64,000 nt of DNA. Origin: Sinomonas susongensis (GTDB lineage Bacteria; Actinomycetota; Actinomycetes; Actinomycetales; Micrococcaceae). The translations under genes were made by a program, and so were the position numbers. The stretch is from positions 124,001 to 188,000 of the forward strand of contig NZ_SSNH01000008.1 in assembly GCF_005877005.1 (NCBI RefSeq), in the 5' to 3' direction. Shown in pieces: positions 17,259 to 26,818 of the stretch (its first letter is position 1; each line of letters starts with the position of its first letter). A model generated the notes under the pieces. The model saw nothing but the letters and a program-made list of their open reading frames with translations. It made no database searches and was not told the DNA's origin.

Positions 17259-17555
17259 ATGCTCAAGAAGCTGACTGCGTCACTCGCCCTCCTCGGCGCG
17301 CTGGCAGTCGGAGGCGTCTCGGTTGCCCCGAGCGCCATCGGCAACTGGCCTGACCCCATGAAGACCACGGCGATCGGCAACTGGCCCGATCCCATGAAGG
17401 CTACCGCCATCGGCAACTGGCCTGACCCCATGAAGAGCACGGCGATCGGCAACTGGCCTGACCCGATGAAGGCTACCGCCATCGGCAACTGGCCCGACCC
17501 GATGAAGGCTACCGCCATCGGCAACTGGCCCGACCCCATGAAGTCGAAGATCTGA
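17259..17555 (+). CDS. Secreted repeat-peptide precursor, candidate multi-copy pheromone
   Basis: 98 aa. Residues 1-25 are a Sec signal peptide: MLKK, a hydrophobic core LTASLALLGALAVGG and a cleavage-type end SVAPS before Ala. The rest is six head-to-tail copies of AIGNWPDPMK, spaced by TT, AT or ST, and ending SKI. Each unit is 12 residues (36 bp). Third-codon positions vary between copies while the amino acids do not, which suggests selection on the peptide. Each copy ends in Lys, a possible processing point. The layout recalls multi-copy pheromone precursors such as yeast alpha-factor. The divergent XRE-TPR gene would be the receptor. A surface or metal-binding repeat protein is the alternative. 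No oligopeptide permease is in the window. Confidence 0.8.
   Translation: MLKKLTASLALLGALAVGGVSVAPSAIGNWPDPMKTTAIGNWPDPMKATAIGNWPDPMKSTAIGNWPDPMKATAIGNWPDPMKATAIGNWPDPMKSKI
17334..17543 (+). repeat. Six tandem 36-bp units inside the peptide precursor gene
   Basis: Units begin at 17334, 17370, 17406, 17442, 17478 and 17514; the last is 30 bp before the terminal codons. All encode AIGNWPDPMK. Differences are confined to Ala, Pro and Asp third positions and to the two linker codons. Confidence 0.97.
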
Positions 17556-17631
17556 GTCGACCTCAGCTGAGGGCCACAAGCCCTCGTCGATGATCCGCTG
17601 TTGTCTGGCGGGTCCAGAGAAGTGCCAGGAA

Positions 17632-17661
17632 AGCCCCGCCCGTCCCAGGACAGGCGGGGCT
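17632..17661 (+). terminator. Terminator of the repeat-peptide gene
   Basis: AGCCCCGCC (17632-17640) pairs with GGCGGGGCT (17653-17661), followed by ATTCCTGTG. A 12-bp palindrome CCTCAGCTGAGG lies nearer the stop codon at about 17562-17573. Confidence 0.7.
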
Positions 17662-17745
17662 ATTCCTGTGTCTGGGCCCCGCATTTTCGCCGTTGAGTCC
17701 CAGTATTTTTACTGCTCGGTTTGACATGTCCTGTCAACCCTCGGT

Positions 17746-18552
17746 TCAGGCGGGCCGTTCCTGCTGGGCTGGGCCGTCTCTTCGGGCGGGGACTTGGACG
17801 AACGGCTCGACGGTCAGAGTCTTCGTGTCGAGCACTACGGAATTGCCGAGGCGCCGCTGCATGTCGAGGACCTGGAGGACGGTGTCGCTTCCCGGAACGG
17901 GCACCGTGAGGCGCTGGTGCCAGTGGCCGGCGAACAGCTGAGCAGGCCGCGTGGCTTCGACAGCCGCCTGTACGAGCTCCCGCGTGCGATTCGCTTCCGC
18001 CTCTGTCTCGGGGCGGACCGGGAACGATGCGGGCAGTTCGACGCTCGCGGGCACCTCGTGGGCGAGCAGGACATCGAGCCGCCTGTCCCCGAGCCGGCGG
18101 ACATCCTCTGCCGTCGGCTCTTCCTCCGGCCACCAGTCCACGTGGTGGCGCCGTTGCCCCCGGTCCAGGGAGTAGGCCCCGCCGAGGGCGCCGAAGCGGC
18201 GGCCGCCGAGACGGAATCGAGTCCCTCTCGGCAGGTAGGTCAGGCCCATCATCCGGGCACGGCGGCGGCGTCGAGGCAGCTGGGCGAGGAACTCGTGGTT
18301 GTCGTTGTTCCCGTCGATGAACATGAACTTGATGTTCGCGTCGCGGACGGCATCCGAGAGCGAGCGGGTGAAGCCGTACGCCTTCCCGAGGGAATTCGTG
18401 CGGCTCGGGGGCTCCGGATAGTCGGAGGGCCAGAAGGCGCCGAGGTCTCCGAGGTGGATGACGTGCCGCAACCCCTGCTGGCGGGCCGCCTTGATCGTCT
18501 CGACCGCCCAGTGGGCGTCCCTGTGCCAGTCCCCGGCGATCAGAATCTTCAT
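17746..18552 (-). CDS. Metallophosphoesterase, calcineurin-like
   Basis: 268 aa. Metal-binding motifs are in the usual order: GDWHRD near the N-terminus, GDLGAFW, GNNDNHE, a histidine in LLAHEVP and GHWHQRL near the end. That makes it a phosphoesterase of unknown substrate; the W in GDWH and GHWH is unusual relative to the GDxH/GHxH family pattern but compatible with it. The ATG at 18552 follows AGGAGG. It is a single gene between the terminator of the peptide gene and tRNA-Pro, facing the peptide gene. Confidence 0.85.
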   Translation of the reverse strand: MKILIAGDWHRDAHWAVETIKAARQQGLRHVIHLGDLGAFWPSDYPEPPSRTNSLGKAYGFTRSLSDAVRDANIKFMFIDGNNDNHEFLAQLPRRRRRARMMGLTYLPRGTRFRLGGRRFGALGGAYSLDRGQRRHHVDWWPEEEPTAEDVRRLGDRRLDVLLAHEVPASVELPASFPVRPETEAEANRTRELVQAAVEATRPAQLFAGHWHQRLTVPVPGSDTVLQVLDMQRRLGNSVVLDTKTLTVEPFVQVPARRDGPAQQERPA

Positions 18553-18704
18553 GGTGCCCTCCTGACCCGTCGCCTTCGATTCTTCCACGGACAGGTGACC
18601 GAGGGCGGGGCGAGGTTCTCTATGTGGAAAAGCACGCGGGCGGGGAGCGGCTGGGGAGGACCGTTGGCAACCAGGGCGGCCGATCCAAGAAAGCCCATGC
18701 AGGA

Positions 18705-18742
18705 AACAGGAATGGCGCCGATTCCTCGGCGCCATTCCTGTT
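18705..18742 (-). terminator. Terminator downstream of tRNA-Pro
   Basis: Perfect 17-bp arms (18705-18721 and 18726-18742) around a TTCC loop, five bases past the CCA end of the tRNA. On the minus strand a short TTTCC run follows. Confidence 0.8.
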
Positions 18743-18746
18743 CTAT

Positions 18747-18823
<77 letters not shown>

Positions 18824-18922
18824 ATCCGCTGCCGAGTTTCCCCGATGCAACTCATACAGAGTACCCGATGCGGGTCCCTCAGGCGAAATCGGTTGGTCTC
18901 TCCAGGCCCAATCCGACGACGC

Positions 18923-20770
18923 TCACACCAGGGACTCCCGCCACGCGCCATGAAGCGCTGCAAAGCGCCCGCCACCGCGAATGAGCTCCTCCGGAGTGCC
19001 GTCCTCGATGATCCGTCCCGCGTCCATGACGAGTACCCGATCGGCGATCTCGACCGTCGAGAGGCGGTGGGCGATGATGATCGCCGTCCTGCCTCGCCGG
19101 GCCAGCAGGCTCGAGAGGCCCGCCTGCACGAGACGCTCGGAGGGGATGTCCAGGGAAGAAGTCGCCTCGTCGAGGATGAGCACGGCAGGAGCAGCGAGGA
19201 AGGCGCGGGCGAACGAGATGAGCTGGCGCTGGCCCGCCGAGACGCGGCCGCCGCGCTTGTTCACGTCCGTGTCGTAGCCGTCCGGGAGCGCAGAGATGAA
19301 CTCGTGGGCGCCCACCGCCTTGGCGGCGGCCTCGATTTCCTCGCGCGCCGCCGTCGGACGCCCCAAGGCGATGTTGTCTGCCACCGAGCCGCTGAAGAGG
19401 AACGCCTCCTGGGTGACCATGACGACGGCGCGGCGCAGGTCCGGCGTCGAAAGGCGCCGGAGGTCGACGCCGTCGAGCGTCAGCGCGCCGGCAGAGACGT
19501 CGTAGAACCTCGCCACGAGCTTTGCGAGCGTCGACTTTCCCGCGCCCGTGGCGCCGACGAGGGCGACGGTCTGGCCCGCAGGGATGTCGAGGCTGAACTC
19601 GGGAAGGACGAGCGGCCCGTCGCCGTAGCGGAACTCGACCCGGTCGAAACGGATGTGGCCGCGCGGGTCGGGGAGCGGCTCGGGGTCCTTCGGCGGGACG
19701 ACCGTCGGGACCTCCTCCAGCAGGCCGGACACCTTCTCGAGGGCAGCCTGTGCGCTCTGGAACGAGTTGTAGAACATCGCCATGTCTGCGATCGGCTGGT
19801 AGAAGCGCTTCACCGACAGCACGAGGGCGAGGAGCACGCCGACGGCGAGGCCGCCGTCCAGCACGCGAAGGCCTGCCACCAGGAGCACGACGGAGACCGT
19901 GATGTTGCCGATGAGGACGAGGCCCGGCTGCAGGATCCCATTGAGCTGGATCGAGCGCGCTGTGACCTTCCGGTAGTCCTCCGTGAGAGCCCCGAACTCC
20001 TCGTTGTTCTCGGGCTCCTTCCGGAACGCCTTCACAGCCCGGATTCCCGTCATCGACTCGACGAAATGGACGATGAGCCGCGCCGACGCGACGCGGGAGG
20101 CGCGGTAGGCGATCTGCGAGCGGATCTGGTACCAGCGGGCCAGGGCGAGCATCGGAACCGCGGCGGCGAGCATGATGACGCCGGACATCCAGTCGAGGAG
20201 GAACACCGTGCTGGCCGTGAACAGCATGAAGAGGACGCCTGAGGCGAGCGAGCTGACGCCGGAATCGAGGAGGTCGCGCAGCGCCTCGAGATCGGATGTC
20301 TGGCGGCTGATGATCCGCCCGGACGTGTAGTGCTCGTGGAAGTCGAGGCTGAGCCGCTGCGTATGCCGGAACACCCGGACACGCAGGTCGAGGAGCATCG
20401 TCTGGCTCAGCTTTGCGGTAGAGGTCACGTAGCCGGCCGTCAGGAGTGCCGTCGTGAGGGCGGCGGCGAGGTACATCGCGCCAGCGAGCCAGACGAGGAG
20501 CGAGCGCCCGTGGATGAGCGCGGGCAGGGCGCTGTCGATGCCGAACGCGATGATCGCCGGCCCGGCGGCCTTCGTCGCCTGCGAGACGACGACCATTCCG
20601 AGCGTCGCCCAGAAGCGCACCCGCACGGGGTGGATGAGGTCCTTCAGCAGGCGGAGCGAGCGCCGTCTGACGGCCCGCGAGTCCTCGCGGGTGAGGTCGA
20701 CGGAGTCTTCAGCGTGGTCCCTCGGCGCGCCGCCGCGCGGGGTGGCAACCGTGCGGGGGGCGGCGGTCAT
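18923..20770 (-). CDS. ABC exporter half-transporter, partner 1 (permease-ATPase fusion)
   Basis: 615 aa: about six transmembrane helices, then an ATPase domain with Walker [10 protein letters not shown], signature VSAGQRQL and Walker [11 protein letters not shown] with the catalytic Glu present. Together with the upstream gene it forms a heterodimeric type IV exporter (family includes LmrCD and TmrAB). The signature has VSAGQ in place of LSGGQ. In a heterodimer this signature faces the partner's ATP site, which also lacks its catalytic Glu, so one composite site looks degenerate. Start ATGA overlaps the stop of the partner gene. Substrate unknown. Confidence 0.9.
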   Translation of the reverse strand: MTAAPRTVATPRGGAPRDHAEDSVDLTREDSRAVRRRSLRLLKDLIHPVRVRFWATLGMVVVSQATKAAGPAIIAFGIDSALPALIHGRSLLVWLAGAMYLAAALTTALLTAGYVTSTAKLSQTMLLDLRVRVFRHTQRLSLDFHEHYTSGRIISRQTSDLEALRDLLDSGVSSLASGVLFMLFTASTVFLLDWMSGVIMLAAAVPMLALARWYQIRSQIAYRASRVASARLIVHFVESMTGIRAVKAFRKEPENNEEFGALTEDYRKVTARSIQLNGILQPGLVLIGNITVSVVLLVAGLRVLDGGLAVGVLLALVLSVKRFYQPIADMAMFYNSFQSAQAALEKVSGLLEEVPTVVPPKDPEPLPDPRGHIRFDRVEFRYGDGPLVLPEFSLDIPAGQTVALVGATGAGKSTLAKLVARFYDVSAGALTLDGVDLRRLSTPDLRRAVVMVTQEAFLFSGSVADNIALGRPTAAREEIEAAAKAVGAHEFISALPDGYDTDVNKRGGRVSAGQRQLISFARAFLAAPAVLILDEATSSLDIPSERLVQAGLSSLLARRGRTAIIIAHRLSTVEIADRVLVMDAGRIIEDGTPEELIRGGGRFAALHGAWRESLV

Positions 20771-22707
20771 CGGGCCTCCTCGAGATCGTCCATGCTGTCA
20801 TCTGCATCGAGCTCGGAATCGAGATCCCGGGGCTCGGTGTCGAGGCTCGCGATGACGTATCGGTAGTGCGGGTTCCTCGCGAGCAGCTCGGAGTGGGTTC
20901 CGACGTCGTCGATCACGCCGTCCCGGAGGAGGGCCACGCGGTCCGCGAGCGCCACCGTCGAGGGGCGGTGGGCGACGATGAGCGTCGTCGTCTCCGCCAG
21001 CACCTCGCGGAGCCGGGCCTCGACCCGCTCCTCGGTCGCGACGTCGAGGGCGGAGAGCGGGTCGTCGAGGACCAGGACCGACGGCTTCGCCGCGATGGCC
21101 CGCGCGAGCGCTATGCGCTGCCGCTGGCCGCCGGAGAGGCTCAGCCCCTCCTCGCCGATGCGGGTGTCGACGCCCTCGGGGAGCGAGTAGGCGAACTGCG
21201 CCTGCGCGACGTCGAGCGCCTCCTCGAGGATGGCGTCGGCGTCGGGGCCCTCGCGGACCGGGGCGCCGAGGAGCACGTTGTCCCGGATCGAGTTCGAGAA
21301 AAGGGTCGAATCCTCGAACGCGACCGAGACGAGGCTCCGGAGCTCCGCGAGCGGGAGGCGGCGCACGTCGACGCCGTCGATCTCGACGGCACCGCCGCTC
21401 ACCTCGTAGAGGCGGGGTACGAGCTGGAGGAGCGTGCTCTTGCCTGATCCCGTGACGCCCACGAGGGCCATCGTCTCGCCCGGGGCAAGCTCGAGGTTGA
21501 CTCCGCGCAGCACCGGGCGGCCGCAGCCGTCGCTTGCCAGTGCCGGGCCCGGCGTCTGAGGGGCCTTCGCACGGTCCGAGGGCACGCCGCCGGGCCTCGG
21601 CGGCTCGTAGGCGAAGAGCACGTCCCGGAAGGCGAGTGCGGCGCGCTGGGCGCCCGACGGCTGCGAGCTGACACGGGTCGGCTCGACGGGGTCGGTGATG
21701 GCGACAGGCTCATCCATGACCTCGTAGTGGCGGTCGATCGCGGTCTTGGCCGTGAGCGCCATGCCCACGAGCGCACCCGACATCTCAACCGGGTTCGCCA
21801 CGGCGGCGGCAGTGGCGAAGAATGCCGCGAGCGCCCCGACCGTGATCTGGCCCGTGGCCGCGAGCCAGAGTCCGACCATGAGCCCGGTGCCGAGGGCAAG
21901 CTCGGGAAGGAGTGTCACGACCATGCTGAACACCGCGAGGTGGCGGGCCTTCGTCACCTCAGTCTCCCGGAGCCCCTCGGCTTGGAGGGCGAAGTTCTCG
22001 AGGGCCTCGCGGCTGCGGCCGAAGGCCTTGAGCACGCGGATGCCGTGCACGGACTCCTCGACTGCGGTCGCGAGGTCGCCAGCCTGGTCCTGGCTCCGCC
22101 GGGACGCGGCGACGTACTGGCGGCGGAACCGGAAGCTGTAGATGCTGATCGGGACGGCGGCCGCGAGGAAGATCAGCGCGAGCTGCCACGAGATGGTGAA
22201 CAGCATGGAGATGCCGACGATCACCGTCGCGAACGAAATGACGAGGTAGATGGCCCCGAACGCAAGCCAGCGGCGCAGCAGGTTGAGGTCCGTCATGGCC
22301 CGCGAGAGCAGCTGGCCCGAGCCCCAGCCGTCGTGGAACGAGACGGGGAGCAGCTGCAGGTGGCGGTAGAGCTTGACGCGCAGCGACGCTTCGACGTTCG
22401 TGGCCGGGTCGAGCACGAAGAGTCGCCGCAGGAACGTCAGGACTGCCTCGAAGACGCCCATGACGAGCACGACGGCGGCCGCCAAGACGACCGCCGACGG
22501 GCCCGCACCCGGGCGGAGCAGCGCATCGATGACGGCGCGGAACACCTGGGGGACGAGCACTGCGAGGACAGAGGCCGAGAGCCCGACGCCGAGGCCCGCG
22601 ATGAGCCTCGGGACGATCGGGCGGGCCTCCGGGGCGAGCCGGGCAAGGCTGCTGCGGAAGGAAGTCTGATTCGTGGTGGGTGCCTTTGCGGGCATGCCGG
22701 CGCTCAC
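20767..22707 (-). CDS. ABC exporter half-transporter, partner 2 (permease-ATPase fusion)
   Basis: 646 aa with an N-terminal membrane domain and an ATPase domain carrying Walker [10 protein letters not shown], signature [10 protein letters not shown] and Walker [13 protein letters not shown]. The residue after Walker B is Asp, not Glu, so this subunit's own ATP site is probably the non-hydrolysing one; its normal signature serves the partner's active site. A loop of about 30 residues before Walker A is rich in Pro/Arg/Gly. Start choice is uncertain: GTG at 22707 or ATG at 22695, since GGAGGT is too near the first and rather far from the second. Confidence 0.9.
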   Translation of the reverse strand: MSAGMPAKAPTTNQTSFRSSLARLAPEARPIVPRLIAGLGVGLSASVLAVLVPQVFRAVIDALLRPGAGPSAVVLAAAVVLVMGVFEAVLTFLRRLFVLDPATNVEASLRVKLYRHLQLLPVSFHDGWGSGQLLSRAMTDLNLLRRWLAFGAIYLVISFATVIVGISMLFTISWQLALIFLAAAVPISIYSFRFRRQYVAASRRSQDQAGDLATAVEESVHGIRVLKAFGRSREALENFALQAEGLRETEVTKARHLAVFSMVVTLLPELALGTGLMVGLWLAATGQITVGALAAFFATAAAVANPVEMSGALVGMALTAKTAIDRHYEVMDEPVAITDPVEPTRVSSQPSGAQRAALAFRDVLFAYEPPRPGGVPSDRAKAPQTPGPALASDGCGRPVLRGVNLELAPGETMALVGVTGSGKSTLLQLVPRLYEVSGGAVEIDGVDVRRLPLAELRSLVSVAFEDSTLFSNSIRDNVLLGAPVREGPDADAILEEALDVAQAQFAYSLPEGVDTRIGEEGLSLSGGQRQRIALARAIAAKPSVLVLDDPLSALDVATEERVEARLREVLAETTTLIVAHRPSTVALADRVALLRDGVIDDVGTHSELLARNPHYRYVIASLDTEPRDLDSELDADDSMDDLEEAR

Positions 22708-22775
22708 ACCTCCGGCTAGAAGTAGTTAGCTGTGGCAACTACCCTACGCCATGTCGGGCGAGCGGGGGAGCGCGC

Positions 22776-23774
22776 TCAGGCCCGGGCTGTCAGTGTGAGC
22801 AGAACTGCTTCCGGACGGCAGGCGATGCGGATGGGCGCGAAACGGGACGTCCCGATCCCGCCGGACACGTTGAGCGACGCCCAATTGCCGGCATGCTCCC
22901 ACTTCGTGAGGCCCTTGGCGCGCCACGTGGGCAGATCGCAGTTCGAGACGAGCGCACCGTAGCCGGGCAGGCAGATCTGGCCGCCATGCGTGTGGCCGGC
23001 GAGGATCAGGTCGGCGCCCGTGTCGGTGAAGTAGTCGAGCACCCGCTGGTACGGCGCGTGGATCACCGCGACCTTCACGTGGGGCTCGCGGTCATGGCCG
23101 GACGAGCCGCGGGGCCAGTCGGCGTACTGCTCCCGCTTGAGGTGCGGATCGTCGACCCCGGAGAAGTCGAAGCGCACACCGTCGAAGACCACCGACTGGG
23201 ACCGATTCGTCAGGCTGATCCAGCCCGCCGCTCCGAAGCCGCCGAAGAGTCCCCGCCAGTCGAGCTCGACCCGGTCCGGCAGGGGGCGGCGGTTGGAGGG
23301 GCCCAGCAGGTACGACGCCGGGTTCCTCGCAATCGGAGCGTAGTAGTCGTTCGAGCCGGGCACGAAGACTCCAGGGAAGCGCAGAAGAGGACCCAATGCC
23401 TCGAGCAGCGGCGCGACGCCGTCGACGTGGCTCAGGTTGTCGCCCGTATTCACCACGAGATCCGGGTAGAGCTCGGCAAGGCCTGCGAGCCACGCCGCCT
23501 TCTTGGTCTGGCCGGGGACGAAGTGGATGTCGCTCAGGTGCAGGACGCGGATCGGGGAGGAGCCCTTGGGGAGCACCGGAACCGTCTCCTCGCGGAGACG
23601 GAACTGGTCCTTCTCCCACCAGCCGTACGCTGCGGCCGCGGCCCCTGCCGAGGCTGCCACGCCAGCGAGGAAGCCAGCCCGTCTGGCACCTGTCGCGAGG
23701 GCCGCCGTCGTACGCTGCGCCGCTCGGGCGAGGGGCGCCCCCGCCCCCGGGACGAGCCCTTCGGTCGCGGCCAT
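22776..23774 (-). CDS. Membrane-anchored metallophosphoesterase
   Basis: 332 aa. An N-terminal region of about 60 residues contains a hydrophobic Ala-rich segment (GFLAGVAASAGAAAAAYG), then the catalytic domain with LSDIHFVPGQ, NTGDN, GSNDYY, IHAP and GHTHGGQ. This is the YkuE/YaeI-type family of single-pass metallophosphoesterases. The start overlaps the stop of the penicillin-binding protein gene (TGATGG), so the two are probably one transcription unit and this enzyme may act at the cell envelope. Confidence 0.88.
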   Translation of the reverse strand: MAATEGLVPGAGAPLARAAQRTTAALATGARRAGFLAGVAASAGAAAAAYGWWEKDQFRLREETVPVLPKGSSPIRVLHLSDIHFVPGQTKKAAWLAGLAELYPDLVVNTGDNLSHVDGVAPLLEALGPLLRFPGVFVPGSNDYYAPIARNPASYLLGPSNRRPLPDRVELDWRGLFGGFGAAGWISLTNRSQSVVFDGVRFDFSGVDDPHLKREQYADWPRGSSGHDREPHVKVAVIHAPYQRVLDYFTDTGADLILAGHTHGGQICLPGYGALVSNCDLPTWRAKGLTKWEHAGNWASLNVSGGIGTSRFAPIRIACRPEAVLLTLTARA

Positions 23775-26116
23775 CAGCCCTTCTTGCTCGGGGTGGGCCG
23801 TGCGGGGACGGTCGGCTGCGGGAAGTTGGTCGGCAGCGGGAAGGCGGTCGGGAGCGGGACCGTCGGGTTCTGAACCGTCGTGCCGCCGGTCGTGTCCTGG
23901 TTCGAGGCGCCCTGGCTTGTCGTGTCCGTGCTCGGAGTCTGGAACTGCTGCGACGAAGTGCCCGTGATCAGGTTCTGCGGCGGCGCATCGAAGTCGCCGT
24001 GGTCGTAGAGGGGCGCGGCCTTCTGCATGTAGTACGCCCACTGCGGACCCGCGATGTAGGCGCCGTCGACGCTGGTGTAGAAGCGCCCGTTGATCGTGAC
24101 GTTCTGGCCGATATGGCCCTGAGGCTTGAAGGCGTCACCGAAGAACGAGGCCGTCGAGAGGCCCTTCGTGTAGCCGACGACCCAGGTCTGGCCGTTGTAC
24201 TGGTTCGTACCGGTCTTCGCGGCATCCGGGACGCCGAGCTTGATGGTCTGGCCGTTGGCGTCCTTGATGTTGTAGCCCGAACCCCTTGTCAACACGTCCT
24301 GGAGGACGTTCGTGACGGCCTTGGCAACATCCGGCTTGAGGGCGTTCGCCTGGCAGTTCTGGCTCTGCCCGCCGATCCTCTTGCCCTGGGAGTCGAGCAC
24401 GTCCGTGATGGACATGGGCTGGCACAGGGTGCCGTTGCTGGCGAACGTCGCGAACGCGTTGGCCATGGTCATCGGCGAGACGTTCGAGCCGCCGAGCAGG
24501 TTGCCCAGCGTCGACATGTCGAGCTTCTCGTTCTTTCCGCTGCCGAGGTGCATGCCGATCGCGTCGGAGGCCCGCTGGATGTCGCAGAAGTCGTTGAGCG
24601 CAGCCGCGGATGCGAAGGTCGCGGTGTTGATCGACTGGTAGATGCCCTCTCGCACAGACATCGGCCGGTACCAGTTCGGCTCGTCGTTCTGCAGGTCGTC
24701 CGATCCGCTCACCGTGGAGTCATAGAATCCCGTGACCTTCTGGCAGGTCGTCTTCCACGGGAAGTTGGCGGGGTACCGGCGCTGGGACGCGTCCACGATC
24801 TGGTTGGTCGGCTTGCCCTCGTTGAGCCACGCGGCCAGGGTGATCGGCTTCATCGTCGAGCCGGGCTGCATGCCTCCGATCCCTCCGAGGGGATTGCCGT
24901 TGGCGTCCCCGCTGTCCACGTTGAAGTTGTACGACGTGAGGAAGTCTGTGCCCTGGCCCGCGAGGATCCTCGTATTCTGAGCCATCGCAAGGACCTTCCC
25001 GGTGCCCGGCTGGACCGTCACGAGGGAGGACGACCACTTGTCGGGGTTGGCGCCCGCGGTCGCGTCGACCTGCTGCTGGGCCGGGCCCTGGAGGCGCGGG
25101 TCGAGCGTCGTCTTGATGGTGAGCCCACCGCGAGTGAGCTTCTGGTCCCGATCGTCCACGGTAGCGCCGAAGGCAGGATCGTTCTCGATCTGATGGACCA
25201 CGTAATCGCAGAAGTACTGCGCCTGGGACGCGTACGCACAGCCCTGCTTCGGCGGATTCAGCTTGAGCTGAATCGGCGTGTTGACGGCGTCGTCGTGCTG
25301 CTTCTGGTTGATGTACCCGTGCTGGAGCATCGCGTCGAGCACGAGGTCGCGGCGCTGCTTGGAGGCGTCCGGGTGCAGCGTCGGGTCATATCCCGAGGGG
25401 CTGTTGACCAGCCCCGCCAGGAGGGCTGCCTGCGGCAGCGAGAGGTCCTTGGCGTCTTCTGAGAAGAAGTACTGGCTGGCCGCCTGAATCCCGTAGGCGT
25501 TGCTGTTGAAGAACACGATGTTCAGGTAGCCCTGAAGGATCTGGTCCTTCGAGTACTGCTTCTCAAGCGCGATTGCGAGCTTCATCTCGCGCAGCTTGTC
25601 CCCCACGCCCTTCTGGCCGTTGAGCACGACCTGGGCCTGCTTGCCCTCCGAGACAAGGTTCTCGTTGATGACGTTGGTCACATACTGCTGCGTGAGCGTC
25701 GAGGCACCCTGCTTGTCGCCGCGGAAGTTCGAGACGAGCGCGCGCAGGATGCCCGTCATGTCGACGCCGCCGTGCTGGTAGAAGCGATAGTCCTCGATCG
25801 CCACGATCGCGTTCTTGATGTTCGGGGACATCTGGTCGAGGGGGACCTGAGTGCGGTTCTCGCTGAAAAGCGTGCCAATCTGCGAGCCGTCGGAGGCGAG
25901 GATCTTCGTCACCTGCCCTGGAGGGGTCACCGTGAGTTCGCTCGGCAGGCTGTTGAAGAACTGTACCGAGCCGTTTGCAGCGCTCCCCGTGACCGCCGCA
26001 GCGGGCACCATGAGGCCTGCCACGAGCACTCCGCAGATCGCGCTGACGCCAAGGAAAGCGAGGATCTTGCCGAGCGTTGTGGCAGTGTCGAAGAGCGGGT
26101 TCTTGCCAGACGCCAT
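23774..26116 (-). CDS. Class A penicillin-binding protein (transglycosylase/transpeptidase)
   Basis: 780 aa. A cytoplasmic start and one transmembrane segment (FLGVSAICGVLVAGLMV) precede the glycosyltransferase domain (IVAIEDYRFYQHGGVD, GASTLTQQYV, KLREMKLAIALEKQYSKDQILQGYLN). The transpeptidase domain has the SxxK motif in GSTMKPIT, SIN in YQSINTAT and KTG in AAKTGTNQYN. A Pro/Thr-rich tail ends in Lys. It polymerises and cross-links peptidoglycan. The ATG at 26116 is supported by TAGACT seven bases upstream. It is divergent from the DUF4177 gene across 37 bp. Confidence 0.94.
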   Translation of the reverse strand: MASGKNPLFDTATTLGKILAFLGVSAICGVLVAGLMVPAAAVTGSAANGSVQFFNSLPSELTVTPPGQVTKILASDGSQIGTLFSENRTQVPLDQMSPNIKNAIVAIEDYRFYQHGGVDMTGILRALVSNFRGDKQGASTLTQQYVTNVINENLVSEGKQAQVVLNGQKGVGDKLREMKLAIALEKQYSKDQILQGYLNIVFFNSNAYGIQAASQYFFSEDAKDLSLPQAALLAGLVNSPSGYDPTLHPDASKQRRDLVLDAMLQHGYINQKQHDDAVNTPIQLKLNPPKQGCAYASQAQYFCDYVVHQIENDPAFGATVDDRDQKLTRGGLTIKTTLDPRLQGPAQQQVDATAGANPDKWSSSLVTVQPGTGKVLAMAQNTRILAGQGTDFLTSYNFNVDSGDANGNPLGGIGGMQPGSTMKPITLAAWLNEGKPTNQIVDASQRRYPANFPWKTTCQKVTGFYDSTVSGSDDLQNDEPNWYRPMSVREGIYQSINTATFASAAALNDFCDIQRASDAIGMHLGSGKNEKLDMSTLGNLLGGSNVSPMTMANAFATFASNGTLCQPMSITDVLDSQGKRIGGQSQNCQANALKPDVAKAVTNVLQDVLTRGSGYNIKDANGQTIKLGVPDAAKTGTNQYNGQTWVVGYTKGLSTASFFGDAFKPQGHIGQNVTINGRFYTSVDGAYIAGPQWAYYMQKAAPLYDHGDFDAPPQNLITGTSSQQFQTPSTDTTSQGASNQDTTGGTTVQNPTVPLPTAFPLPTNFPQPTVPARPTPSKKG

Positions 26117-26123
26117 GTAGGGC

Positions 26124-26129
26124 AGTCTA
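26124..26129 (-). promoter_or_regulatory. -10 box of the leaderless penicillin-binding protein gene
   Basis: TAGACT on the minus strand, seven bases before the ATG at 26116. Only 11 bp separate it from the divergent -10 box at 26141. Confidence 0.6.
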
Positions 26130-26140
26130 CCGGGACCGAT

Positions 26141-26146
26141 TACTCT
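26141..26146 (+). promoter_or_regulatory. -10 box of the leaderless DUF4177-type gene
   Basis: TACTCT seven bases before the ATG at 26154, without a Shine-Dalgarno sequence. Confidence 0.6.
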
Positions 26147-26153
26147 GGACTTT

Positions 26154-26312
26154 ATGACCAGGTGGGAGTACGCGACCGTACCGCTGATCGTCCATGCGAC
26201 CAAGCAGATCCTCGACCAGTGGGGCGATGACGGCTGGGAGCTCGTGCAGGTTGTTCCTGGCCCCGGTGGGAACGGACTGGTGGCGTACATGAAGAGGGAG
26301 AAGCAGGCATGA
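26154..26312 (+). CDS. Small DUF4177-like protein
   Basis: 52 aa. The pattern TRWEYATVPL, then ILDQWGDDGWELVQVV and a closing basic tail fits the short DUF4177-type proteins (a W-E-Y strand and a G-x-x-G-W-E-L-V strand). Function unknown. Its TGA overlaps the ATG of ridA, and this pairing upstream of ridA and a NUDIX gene looks like a stable operon. Leaderless start at 26154. Confidence 0.8.
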   Translation: MTRWEYATVPLIVHATKQILDQWGDDGWELVQVVPGPGGNGLVAYMKREKQA

Positions 26313-26818
26313 GCGAGGCGCAGGCCAGCGCGGCTCAGGACGCAGGTCTCGGAGCGGCGAGCGCAGTCGAGCGGCGCCTCGCCGACCTCGGCCTCGTGCT
26401 CCCCGAGGTGGCCGCACCCGTGGCCGCGTATGTACCCGCCGCTGTGGCCGGGGGATTCGTCTACACGTCTGGCCAGCTTCCGTTCGTCAAGGGCGAACTG
26501 CCCGCGACGGGCAAGGTCGGTGCCGAGGTCGGCGCCGACGATGCAAAGCGCTTGGCAGAGCTTTGCGTCATCAACGCGCTCGCAGCGGTCAAGGCGCAGA
26601 TCGGCGACCTCGACCGCGTGACGCGCATCGTGAAGGTCGTGGGCTTCGTGGCCTCCGACCCGTCGTTCACCGGGCAGCCCGGCGTCGTCAACGGCGCCTC
26701 TGAACTGCTCGGCAAAGTGTTCGGAGACGCGGGCGCGCACGCCCGATCCGCCGTCGGCGTCGCGGTCCTGCCGCTTGACGCACCGGTCGAGGTGGAGTTG
26801 ATTGCAGAATTTGCATAG
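26309..26818 (+). CDS. RidA family protein
   Basis: 169 aa. RidA proteins hydrolyse reactive imine/enamine intermediates made by PLP enzymes. Family landmarks are GFVYTSGQLPF, ALAAVKAQIGDLDRVTRIVKVVGFVASDP and HARSAVGVAVLPLDAPVEVELIAEF; the Arg in ARSAVGV is the conserved substrate-carboxylate residue. The N-terminus is about 30 residues longer than E. coli RidA, as in the YjgH/Rv-type branch. Translationally coupled to the genes on both sides. Confidence 0.9.
   Translation: MSEAQASAAQDAGLGAASAVERRLADLGLVLPEVAAPVAAYVPAAVAGGFVYTSGQLPFVKGELPATGKVGAEVGADDAKRLAELCVINALAAVKAQIGDLDRVTRIVKVVGFVASDPSFTGQPGVVNGASELLGKVFGDAGAHARSAVGVAVLPLDAPVEVELIAEFA

Noticed and set aside
17246-17539. Reading frame on the minus strand with repeats of GSGQLPMAVAF type
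   Set aside because: It is the antisense shadow of the peptide gene repeats; it lacks a Shine-Dalgarno and the plus-strand frame has signal peptide, promoter and terminator.
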